Below are positions 7,155-13,230 of a stretch of DNA of 13,230 bases, in pieces. Both the position numbers and the translations under genes were made by a program. The notes under the pieces were generated by a model, which worked only from the letters and a program-made list of their open reading frames with translations, did not search any database and had not been told where the DNA came from. Source of the DNA: Planctomycetota bacterium (GTDB taxonomy: Bacteria; Planctomycetota; Phycisphaerae; WQYP01); contig JAKAZF010000022.1 of the NCBI GenBank assembly GCA_021826605.1, positions 1 through 13,230 of the forward strand, read 5' to 3'. The stretch's first letter is position 1. Every line of letters starts with the position of its first letter.

Positions 7155-8186
7155 TTACCACGCGAAGTAAAAACCCGATCCGTATGATATTTTTTCCATT
7201 GTACGTATTTTAACCTGCGACATTGGTTGCCATACCACCGCTCCTTCGTTGTATAATTCATGCACGCCATCCGGCAGGTAATTGTTGTTGGGCCGGTCCA
7301 CGTGGTTGCTGGCCGGCGCATAGGCCGAACCTTGACCACCCGTTCCCTGCCCCCATGTTGCCATGGCCCCCATGTATGTTCCGGGATCGGTTGGCGAAAC
7401 GCCGCGCGTGCCCATCAGCGCCACATCGGAAGCCAGAATGGCACCCGGATTGGATTGCGGATTTTCCGCCGGCATGTGGCTTGTATGGGTATTGTAGAAG
7501 GTCCAGGTTCTGTAATTTGGCAGTCTCGGATGCTTACCGCCCGCAAGTTCGCGTACCCGCATATCGTAGGCCTGGCTGTATCCTAATGGAAAGTTTGAAT
7601 TTGGCGGCGCATTACCAATTCCGCGGTCTACCCAATAGCAATAACCGCAATAGAAATCCCACCGATTCAGCAAGCCGGAACTCGGATCATAAAAATTCGG
7701 CCTAATCTGGTTCGGCTGGCTGATCACACCGGGCTGCGTGGAAAACAAGATTGAAATACCCTTCGCATCAGGAGTAAGAATGCCTGGGCGGATATTCACC
7801 ATTTTGTTGTTCACCACACCAAAGCTTTCGTTGTAAAGCAGCGCAAAACCCCATTGTGCAACAAAGTTGGAGCTTAATGCCGTGCGGAACCCGCCGAAGG
7901 GAAGCATATCATCATTGGTCACCGGGAAGGCACCGAACTCATTGGAATATTCCTGCAGCGCCATGCCGATTTGCCGCAGATTTGATGCGCAAACCATCTG
8001 TTCGGCGGCGTACTTCGCCTTGGCCAGAGCCGGCAGCAGCAATGATATTAATAAAGCGATGATGGAAATGACCACCAGCAATTCAATGAGTGTAAACGCA
8101 GACACACATCGCCACCTGTTGCTACTGGCCGTATTCGGATCCCACCGTTGTCCGCTGTGCAGCCGATTCAATGCCTGGCAGATCAT
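7155..8186 (-). CDS. Pseudopilin-like surface protein with prepilin N-terminal cleavage/methylation motif
   Basis: The 343-residue protein starts at an ATG (8186) with a strong AAGGAG 6 nt upstream. A basic 30-residue leader ends VSA before [13 protein letters not shown], so prepilin peptidase would cleave between A30 and F31. The mature Glu5 (E35) is present and the hydrophobic helix spans about 31-53. The C-terminal part is a large globular domain with H295 followed ten residues later by D306-G307, close to the H-X9-DG pattern of planctomycete pseudopilins, and it ends FYFAW. Such proteins are inner-membrane-anchored or assembled as type II secretion/type IV pilin-like subunits. The exact role of these large versions is unknown. 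It is the first gene of a probable operon: the GH3 gene starts 90 nt later. Its promoter carries the tandem repeats at 8367-8401. It is a clear paralogue of the protein encoded at 12322-13230. Confidence 0.85.
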   Translation of the reverse strand: MICQALNRLHSGQRWDPNTASSNRWRCVSAFTLIELLVVISIIALLISLLLPALAKAKYAAEQMVCASNLRQIGMALQEYSNEFGAFPVTNDDMLPFGGFRTALSSNFVAQWGFALLYNESFGVVNNKMVNIRPGILTPDAKGISILFSTQPGVISQPNQIRPNFYDPSSGLLNRWDFYCGYCYWVDRGIGNAPPNSNFPLGYSQAYDMRVRELAGGKHPRLPNYRTWTFYNTHTSHMPAENPQSNPGAILASDVALMGTRGVSPTDPGTYMGAMATWGQGTGGQGSAYAPASNHVDRPNNNYLPDGVHELYNEGAVVWQPMSQVKIRTMEKISYGSGFYFAW

Positions 8187-8335
8187 AGAAATCTCCTTTC
8201 GGGCTTGCTACCCGCACAAGAGAGCGCCAAACACCGGATATCGTCACCCGGTCAATTCGTGCTTCGCATTTTACTTTTCGGATGCATTTCCTCGCATCCA
8301 TCCATCACCGCCAAAATGTCACTTTGCAATTGATT
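8187..8335 (-). other. Structured mRNA leader of the pseudopilin-GH3-transporter operon
   Basis: If transcription starts near 8329, the leader is about 143 nt. It contains three small perfect inverted repeats: GGATGC/GCATCC around 8 nt (8280-8299), ACCGG/CCGGT around 10 nt (within 8230-8255), and a short CGGG/CCCG stem directly before the ribosome binding site. No riboswitch family is recognised and no coding frame with a ribosome binding site was seen. Any regulatory role is inferred. Confidence 0.3.
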
Positions 8336-8364
8336 ATTCTACGCCAATCGTCCGCGCATGGCAG
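8336..8364 (-). promoter_or_regulatory. Candidate activator-dependent promoter of the pseudopilin-GH3-transporter operon
   Basis: On the minus strand CTGCCA (8364-8359, 4 of 6 matches to a -35) is followed after 17 nt by TAGAAT (8341-8336, 5 of 6 matches to a -10). The weak -35 begins 2 nt after the tandem direct repeats at 8367-8401, a layout typical of promoters that need an AraC-type activator touching RNA polymerase. Confidence 0.5.
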
Positions 8365-8366
8365 TC

Positions 8367-8401
8367 CCACTTTTCATCAAATCCTGTACCACTTTTCATC
8401 A
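8367..8401 (-). promoter_or_regulatory. Tandem direct-repeat operator, copy A
   Basis: Two identical 13-bp boxes, TGATGAAAAGTGG on the minus strand, occupy 8401-8389 and 8379-8367, a period of 22 bp or about two helical turns. They are direct rather than inverted repeats, as expected for AraC-family binding sites. The promoter-proximal box ends 2 nt before the -35. Related boxes with the same distance to the -10 stand before the PEP-CTERM gene. The XylR-like protein encoded at 1284-2459 is the likely binder, by inference. Confidence 0.65.
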
Positions 8402-8480
8402 CAACAACCTTCTGCCGGTGCCGAAACAATCCCCCTTCGCCATTGAACATCCGCGCCATCAGGCCATGCTGGCAATCCGC

Positions 8481-10391
8481 TCAACATAAGGTGGCCGGGC
8501 GGTGCGGGCGTTTGCGGCCAACCAAGCCCAGGCCCATAGCGCCAATGGCCAGCAGCCCCAAAGTGGCGGGTTCGGGAACAGCGCTGACGGTCAGGGTTAC
8601 GGCCGTGGCCGAATCATTCAATGTGCCCGTATACGTCATGGTGCCGACGGTCAGCGTGGCGGTGGTCGAGCCGTTCGCAAATTCAAACGTGCCGGTTAGC
8701 CCCCCGGCGGCGTCAGCGATCAGAGTGTAGGTATCGAAAGGCACATTCGTATCGCCGCCGGCACTTAAATCAGCCAGATTGATGATGTTGGTTCCACTGA
8801 CCGATGCGGCAGTACCGGCCAATATCTCCTGTACGGTGCTGCCGTAAAAGCCAAAGTCAATGGTACCACCCTGCAGGTTCAGTCCGCCGACGTTAATTTG
8901 CGCCTGTACAGTGCTGGAGGAAGTCGCGGGGTTTCCGGATTGGGGGCCGGGCATGTAGTCCGTGGCAACATTAAACGTACCGCCGGAATCAATCTGCAAC
9001 AGGCTGGTGTCGGCGATGGTGGCCAAACCATTAAAGCCACCAGCCGCACTGCCGGCGGTATGGCCGAGAAGTTGCAAATCAGCCCCTTGGGTGATCTCCG
9101 TCGGTCCCGTGTAAGTGTTGGCACCCGTCAGCGACAACGACCCCGGCCCACCGGTCCTGCCGGGATCACTGTTAACCACTTTCAGGCCGCCATCCGCCCC
9201 GCCACCCGTGCCATTGAGCAGCGGATTATATATCACCGTACTGAATCCATTGGTATCGATTACCGCCCCGCCAGCCAGTACATTAAGATTCGTTGGTGTA
9301 TATGTATGCTCGCCGCTGCCGCCGGGATTGGCGATCAAGCCGACACTGGCATTATATTCCTGAAGCGTGCCCCCGTTGAAATTCACAACAGTGGTGTTTG
9401 GCACTGCGGCACTGGTTGTCCCATTAAGCGATTCGGTAATGTCATGAACCGAAAGCACGCCGCCGTTCAAATTGACAATTGTGGTCACCAGATGGGAATT
9501 GCTGGAGCTTCCAGAGGTGATGGATCCGTAATTGTTATCGGTCGCCGTAACGACCCCGCTGTCAACATTCAGTGTTCCCGTCTGCCCACTACCGCTTCCG
9601 CCCGTACTGATCTGATTGGCCGTGACGGTACCACCCGTCCCACCGGCACCGACGTTCAACTCGCTTGCGCTGTTGGCCAAATTGGAATCATTGAGAAATG
9701 CTATAGCCCCGGTTCCAGTGATAATGACGCTGCCGCCGTTGACGTTCAGCGCGTTTCCGGTGAGTTTCCCCGCGCCATAGTTAATCTGAATGCGAGCCGA
9801 CTCAGAAAGGGTACCACCGCTGTTTACGTTGATCACACCCGGTGCAGCGCCCAATCCGGCCGCGATTTGTTCCCCCTTGAGATAACCGCCACTTCCGATG
9901 TTCAGTGTCGCGGTGTAGACCTCCGAAATCCCCGTGGGATTGTTGTTGTTATAGGTGCTGTTATCGATCGTCAGGTTCTGCAGGGTTGCCGTTCCACCCT
10001 TGATCGCCAGGATTCCGGAATCAGTGAGTGTATAGGACCCGGTACCAGCGCTTTGGAACGTGTAGTTATTTTTTGCCGTGCTGCTGCCGACGGTCACACC
10101 GACAGCGCTAATGCCATTGGCCACCGAAACGGTATACGTGCCGCTTCCGGAAGTGGTGAATCCAGCAGCATCGGAACTATTCCACACCACATCGGATGTT
10201 CCATTGGACCAGTACGCGCCGCTGCTGTTCCAGGTGCCACTGCCGTTACTTCCGCCGGCCCCGGTCAGACCGGGGTCCCAGTTCAGCGTGGTAACGGTCG
10301 CGTTGGCAACGCTCACCCCAGTGAACAGCAACACCGCTCCCGCTGTACGAATTGTGATACTCTTACATGATTGGGATATTAATGAAAGCAT
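8481..10391 (-). CDS. Secreted PEP-CTERM protein with autotransporter-like repeats
   Basis: The 636-residue protein starts at an ATG (10391) with AAGGAG 8 nt upstream. A signal peptide covers about residues 1-31 (hydrophobic AVLLFTGVSVANA). The mature part is rich in Gly, Ser, Thr and Asn and should fold as a beta-helix or beta-solenoid. It opens with spaced Trp residues (NWDP at 37-40, GTWNSS at 52-57, W61, W70), carries repeated N(V/F)NGGxL- and NVxSGG-like units at about 160-345, and has a passenger-associated repeat at about 417-442 (LSLTGANTYTGPTEI). The C-terminus is a PEP-CTERM sorting signal: VPEP at 605-608, a hydrophobic helix, then GRKR at 625-628, with an extra eight-residue tail ending in Cys. 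Such signals are processed by exosortase, leaving the protein at the cell surface or in the matrix. Its promoter shares the tandem-repeat operator with the GH3 operon, suggesting a role in adhesion to, or handling of, the same polysaccharide. The ligand is unknown. Confidence 0.88.
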   Translation of the reverse strand: MLSLISQSCKSITIRTAGAVLLFTGVSVANATVTTLNWDPGLTGAGGSNGSGTWNSSGAYWSNGTSDVVWNSSDAAGFTTSGSGTYTVSVANGISAVGVTVGSSTAKNNYTFQSAGTGSYTLTDSGILAIKGGTATLQNLTIDNSTYNNNNPTGISEVYTATLNIGSGGYLKGEQIAAGLGAAPGVINVNSGGTLSESARIQINYGAGKLTGNALNVNGGSVIITGTGAIAFLNDSNLANSASELNVGAGGTGGTVTANQISTGGSGSGQTGTLNVDSGVVTATDNNYGSITSGSSSNSHLVTTIVNLNGGVLSVHDITESLNGTTSAAVPNTTVVNFNGGTLQEYNASVGLIANPGGSGEHTYTPTNLNVLAGGAVIDTNGFSTVIYNPLLNGTGGGADGGLKVVNSDPGRTGGPGSLSLTGANTYTGPTEITQGADLQLLGHTAGSAAGGFNGLATIADTSLLQIDSGGTFNVATDYMPGPQSGNPATSSSTVQAQINVGGLNLQGGTIDFGFYGSTVQEILAGTAASVSGTNIINLADLSAGGDTNVPFDTYTLIADAAGGLTGTFEFANGSTTATLTVGTMTYTGTLNDSATAVTLTVSAVPEPATLGLLAIGAMGLGLVGRKRPHRPATLC

Positions 10392-10530
10392 TTCTCTTAC
10401 TCCTTAAAAGAACCGATAATAGACATATCCACGTTCAGAAGTTCCAGGAAGAGGTCCGCTGCTTACACGGCCGCAGCATGGTTAACACTTCCTCGCAAAA
10501 ATAAACACTGCATTACTTGTGCAGATGTAA
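10392..10530 (-). other. Leader of the PEP-CTERM gene with a possible 14-codon leader ORF
   Basis: With a start near 10524 the untranslated leader is about 133 nt. It contains a 14-residue frame (MLRPCKQRTSSWNF, 10479-10435) with a GAGGA-like ribosome binding site about 11 nt upstream, and a small GCTGC/GCAGC stem overlapping it. The evidence that it is translated is weak. No riboswitch family is recognised. Confidence 0.2.
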
Positions 10531-10559
10531 AGTATGGCACAACCCGGCGGAAGCGGAAG
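10531..10559 (-). promoter_or_regulatory. Candidate activator-dependent promoter of the PEP-CTERM gene
   Basis: CATACT (10536-10531, 4 of 6 matches to a -10) is preceded after a 17-nt spacer by CTTCCG (10559-10554), which is a very poor -35. The hexamers were placed by analogy with the promoter at 8336-8364: the distance from the proximal operator box to the -10 is 25 nt in both. A promoter with almost no -35 is consistent with strict activator dependence. Confidence 0.4.
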
Positions 10560-10561
10560 AG

Positions 10562-10595
10562 CCATTTTTTATCATTTTTGTACCAATTTGTATCA
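10562..10595 (-). promoter_or_regulatory. Tandem direct-repeat operator, copy B
   Basis: On the minus strand TGATACAAATTGG (10595-10583) and TGATAAAAAATGG (10574-10562) repeat with a 21-bp period. They match the copy A box at 10 and 11 of 13 positions, and the distal boxes of both copies are followed by TACA. The shared consensus is TGATrmAAAnTGG. The site lies 167 nt upstream of the PEP-CTERM start codon. Confidence 0.6.
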
Positions 10596-10736
10596 AATAT
10601 CCATACGCTTTCGGGAAATAATCTCCAAGCGATCGGGGATCGTTCCATTCGGGGGTACTGTTCTTCATGAAACTCGTGTTGCGTATTCCGGCACCGGGTG
10701 CCAGTTGGAGACGAACCATGACAGCGGTTTGGTTTG

Positions 10737-10770
10737 GCCAATGTTTACACAGCCCCGGGCAAACATTGGC
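10737..10770 (-). repeat. 10-bp inverted repeat with 14-nt spacer downstream of the SGNH gene
   Basis: GCCAATGTTT (10737-10746) and AAACATTGGC (10761-10770) are perfect reverse complements. The spacer contains a short GCC/GGC pair, so an RNA stem-loop is possible. The element is 76 nt past the SGNH stop and 141 nt before operator B. No T-run follows on the minus strand, so it is either a terminator of non-classical type or a separate operator. The rest of 10596-10846 shows no convincing gene. Confidence 0.5.
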
Positions 10771-10846
10771 AACATAAACAAGTTGCCAGGCCGGAAAACT
10801 ATCTGGCTTGATGCCGCCAACTACCTGATTTTGTGGTTGATTTCGA

Positions 10847-12271
10847 TTATTGGCCAATTGGAACCAATGTATATTCGTGCGGTACAGCTTGCGCGGCCTG
10901 CCGCTCCGCCTTGGCTACCACATGCTGCAAAGAGGAGAAGCCACGCATAATTTTATCCACCGCCCGGCGCGCCGCCGGATTTGATTCGGTATCTACCGGG
11001 AATATCGGGCCGCGCGGCGCATGGAAGAATGTCGGACGATGAAAAATGTTCGCCATTGGAAGTTGAACCTGCTGCCAGCCCGCAAATCGCACTTCGGTAC
11101 GTTGCCATGCCAGTGCCAAAACCCGATAAGCCTGCTCCATCATGGGTGTTACATACCGGGCCAGATTGACACCGTGCGCCAGTTCAGCTCTGCTGAAGGT
11201 TCCAACCGTTTGGCCGTCAATCCGCAATTGATATGCGGCAGCGCTTAAGTGCGTGACCTTCAGGATCTCACGATCCAAGGCATGGTAGAAACCACTGGCC
11301 TTGATCACCATGGCTGTGACGGGATTGGTGTACTGAAAATTCGGGCTTCGGGCCGGCCACAATCGCTGCGGCGCAAAGAGCGGCCATTTGTCATGCAACG
11401 ACATAATCGGCATCGGCAGGGATCCGTCCACCTGCCGCCAGGAAAGCGTGCCGTTGGTATCAGTAACGCCGTTTACTGTGGTATTGGCTGATTTTCCAAC
11501 ATGGCGGTCCTCGGCGTTAATACGCACCGATGTTACGATCGCCGGTGCCCCCCACGCCTTAAGAAGCGTTTGCGCCATGACCAGATGACCGGCCGCACAC
11601 GGGTGAATGCGTCCCGGAATGATCATCCGGGCGAGTTTCAGATTTATTTTTACCGCCTTTTTGAGCACCGCAACCAGCGGGGCATTAAAATCCACCAGAA
11701 AGAGATGATCACGCTTGGCGAGTTGCCGATTATATTGACCGTAGCGAATCAGCACATTGTTGTAGCTGCCTTTGGCCTTCCGGTCGAGCATGAAGCCTGG
11801 GGGATGGGAAAAATCATCCCACGGCGTGGAGTTGATCATCACAATGCGTGCATTAGGCAGATGAGATTTCAGGGAATGCAAAATGTGCTTTAAACCGCGG
11901 CGATAAATATCAAATAATCGTTTGGAATAGGGTCTGTAGCCGGCGTCGTTCTGGCCCAGCAGATAGACAATGACATCGGGTTTGAACGGAAACACATCCC
12001 GTTTAAGCCGCTGATCAATCGGCCCCGCCCAACCGCCGGTTACGCGGTCTCCACCTATTCCGGAATTGACAAATTTAACTTTGAGTTTTGGATAGTGCGT
12101 CAACACGTAGGTTTCCACATCGGTGGTGTAGTACCGCTGGGCGGTAATGCTGTAACCGTAAAAGCAGACGCGATCGCCGTTTTTCAGAAAAAACGGATCG
12201 GCCGCCGTCGCCATTTGGCCGGCACCTAGAACCAACAGCATGAACATGACAAAACCGGAGATACGGGTCAT
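10847..12271 (-). CDS. Secreted SGNH/GDSL-type hydrolase with degenerate catalytic motifs
   Basis: The 474-residue protein starts at an ATG (12271) with AGGAG 6 nt upstream and has a signal peptide of about 23-24 residues (hydrophobic MFMLLVLGAG, then ATAAD). SGNH blocks are visible: FYGYSIT (37-43) with the nucleophile S41, SGIGGDRVTGG (70-80) with G73-G74, LLGQND (104-109) with N108, and PGRIHP (219-224) with H223. Two deviations stand out: the usual GDS is GYS, and the usual Asp of the D-x-x-H motif is G220. Related planctomycete proteins carry GDSIT and PDRxHP, so activity may be lost or altered. A C-terminal extension of about 230 residues (245-474) is probably beta-rich and may bind substrate. 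Secreted SGNH enzymes often remove acetyl or other esters from plant polysaccharides, which would suit the GH3 and transporter genes. It follows the partial pseudopilin gene by 50 nt, with which it is probably cotranscribed. Confidence 0.82.
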   Translation of the reverse strand: MTRISGFVMFMLLVLGAGQMATAADPFFLKNGDRVCFYGYSITAQRYYTTDVETYVLTHYPKLKVKFVNSGIGGDRVTGGWAGPIDQRLKRDVFPFKPDVIVYLLGQNDAGYRPYSKRLFDIYRRGLKHILHSLKSHLPNARIVMINSTPWDDFSHPPGFMLDRKAKGSYNNVLIRYGQYNRQLAKRDHLFLVDFNAPLVAVLKKAVKINLKLARMIIPGRIHPCAAGHLVMAQTLLKAWGAPAIVTSVRINAEDRHVGKSANTTVNGVTDTNGTLSWRQVDGSLPMPIMSLHDKWPLFAPQRLWPARSPNFQYTNPVTAMVIKASGFYHALDREILKVTHLSAAAYQLRIDGQTVGTFSRAELAHGVNLARYVTPMMEQAYRVLALAWQRTEVRFAGWQQVQLPMANIFHRPTFFHAPRGPIFPVDTESNPAARRAVDKIMRGFSSLQHVVAKAERQAAQAVPHEYTLVPIGQ

Positions 12272-12321
12272 CAGCGACTCCTGTTTGATGAAGTTAAAGC
12301 ATTTACTAAAAAGCTAACGCA

Positions 12322-13230
12322 TTACCAGGCAAAATAGAAACTTTTACTCAATGTGGCCTCAAGGGTTCGCACCTTTATTTTGGCCATCGGAACGAACGAG
12401 ACCGAACCGTCATTGTAGAGTTCATGTTCCCCATCCGGCAGGTAATTATTATTCGGTGTGTCGACATGATTGCACGCCGGCACATACGATGAACCCAGCG
12501 TGTTTGGAGCCTGCACGGAAGCGCCCATGGTGCCGGATGGATCGGTCATAATGGCAATGTCCGACGCCAAAAGAGCGCCGGGGTTCGATTGAGGATTTTC
12601 CGCCGGCATGTGTACGGTGCTGTGGTTGTTAAAAAACTCCCAACTGCGGTAGTTCGGATCTCTGACGCCTTTAAGTTCAATCGATCTCATATCGTAAGCC
12701 ATGCTGTAACCATCCGGAAGTGTTGCGCCGGGGGACATGCCTGTGCCACGATCCACCCAGTAGCAATAACCTGAATACCATGCCCAATAATCACAAAGGC
12801 CCGTGGATGCATTAAAATATTTGGATGTCGGGTCCAACTGATTTCGTTCGGTAAACTTCAGCCCTGGCTCCGTGGAAAAGAGCATGGAGATGCCCTTGGC
12901 ATCAGGTGTGAGAATTCCCGGTCGGACGTTAACCATTTTTTGATTTACAACGCCAAACGAACCATTATAAAGCAGCGACCATCCCCATTGCGCCACACCG
13001 TTTCTGGCATCGCTGGCGCGAAATCCGCCGAAAGGCAACATATTATCATTTGCCGGCGGATAAGCCTGATATTCATTTGAATATTCCTGTATGGCAATGC
13101 CCAGCTCTCTGAGATTCGATGCGCAGACAATCTGCTGAGCCACACTTTTTGCTTTGGCCAGAGCGGGCAGCAGCAACGCAATGAGTACCGCGATAATCGA
13201 AATCACCACCAGGAGTTCAATTAACGTAAA
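12322..13230 (-). CDS. Partial pseudopilin-like surface protein, paralogue of the one at 7155-8186
   Basis: The open frame reaches the right edge of the window, where the last codon encodes the Phe at mature position 1 of the prepilin motif ([20 protein letters not shown]). The leader peptide and start codon lie outside. The visible 302 residues align over their full length with the protein at 7155-8186: shared segments include [29 protein letters not shown] ([14 protein letters not shown] in the other copy), [31 protein letters not shown] and a terminal FYFAW. H255 precedes D266-G267 with the same ten-residue gap. The SGNH gene starts 50 nt downstream, so both pseudopilins are the leading gene of a run that encodes a secreted carbohydrate-active protein. 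This repeated pairing suggests a surface-assembly or substrate-capture role for the locus rather than housekeeping secretion. The exact function is unknown. Confidence 0.85.
   Translation of the reverse strand, partial: FTLIELLVVISIIAVLIALLLPALAKAKSVAQQIVCASNLRELGIAIQEYSNEYQAYPPANDNMLPFGGFRASDARNGVAQWGWSLLYNGSFGVVNQKMVNVRPGILTPDAKGISMLFSTEPGLKFTERNQLDPTSKYFNASTGLCDYWAWYSGYCYWVDRGTGMSPGATLPDGYSMAYDMRSIELKGVRDPNYRSWEFFNNHSTVHMPAENPQSNPGALLASDIAIMTDPSGTMGASVQAPNTLGSSYVPACNHVDTPNNNYLPDGEHELYNDGSVSFVPMAKIKVRTLEATLSKSFYFAW

Noticed and set aside
8898..10370. Long plus-strand open frame (490 codons) opposite the PEP-CTERM gene
   Set aside because: It is antisense to a well-supported gene rich in Gly, Thr and Asn codons, which leave few stops on the other strand. 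Its translation has no recognisable domain or signal.
10568..10596. Alternative promoter TTGATA-17-GATAAA on the minus strand
   Set aside because: Both hexamers are parts of the operator boxes. By comparison with the promoter at 8336-8364 the boxes are more likely regulator sites with the -10 at 10531-10536. It is not fully excluded.
10513..10857. Minus-strand open frame of 114 codons in the SGNH/PEP-CTERM gap
   Set aside because: It begins at a TTG without a ribosome binding site, overlaps the SGNH stop, and runs through the inverted repeat, operator B and the -35 region, so it is unlikely to be coding.
1..13230. Search for CRISPR arrays, tRNA genes, transposases, prophage genes and toxin-antitoxin pairs
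   Set aside because: No spaced repeat array, cloverleaf-like segment or matching protein was seen by eye. The only repeats are the short regulatory ones described.

Overview
All genes in this window lie on the minus strand, so transcription runs from high to low coordinates. GC content is moderate. Three features suggest a planctomycete, most likely class Phycisphaerae: a PEP-CTERM protein built from autotransporter-like repeats, two large pseudopilin-like proteins with the [13 protein letters not shown] start, and a combined substrate-binding/AraC (XylR-type) regulator beside sugar genes. Verrucomicrobiota or Lentisphaerota remain possible. This is an inference from gene style, not from a marker gene.

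Layout, in transcription order. (1) 13230-12322: a pseudopilin-like protein whose 5' end is cut by the window edge exactly at the mature Phe1. It is followed after 50 nt by (2) a secreted SGNH/GDSL-type hydrolase (12271-10847). (3) A 455-nt gap holds a 34-bp inverted-repeat element, a tandem-repeat operator and a promoter, and leads to (4) a secreted PEP-CTERM protein (10391-8481). (5) A 294-nt gap holds a second copy of the same operator type and leads to (6) a second pseudopilin-like protein (8186-7155), (7) a Tat-exported GH3 glycosidase with an inserted CBM6-like module (7064-4323), (8) a XylE-like MFS sugar/H+ symporter (4267-2744) and, after 284 nt, (9) a XylR-like regulator (2459-1284). 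(10) A separate unit with its own strong promoter encodes an unrecognised basic protein (1150-377) and a partial cysteine-containing exported protein (310-1).

How the parts may work together: genes 1-9 look like a plant-polysaccharide (xylan- or beta-glucan-like) utilisation locus. The SGNH protein would de-esterify or bind substrate, GH3 would release monosaccharides outside the cytoplasmic membrane, the MFS protein would import them, and the XylR-like protein would sense the sugar. The pseudopilins and the PEP-CTERM protein would be the surface components.

The main discovery is regulatory. Two promoters, ahead of the PEP-CTERM gene and ahead of the pseudopilin-GH3-transporter run, each carry two tandem 13-bp boxes of consensus TGATrmAAAnTGG (read on the minus strand). 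The boxes repeat with 21- or 22-bp periods. In both cases the promoter-proximal box lies exactly 25 nt before a -10-like hexamer. Direct repeats two helical turns apart, next to a weak -35, are the layout expected for an AraC-type activator, so the XylR-like protein of the locus is the obvious candidate. Other points of note are loss of the catalytic Asp in the SGNH hydrolase, altered sugar-pocket residues in the transporter, and a 31-bp palindrome at the start of the transcript of the unrecognised gene. No tRNA, rRNA, CRISPR array, transposase or phage gene was seen.
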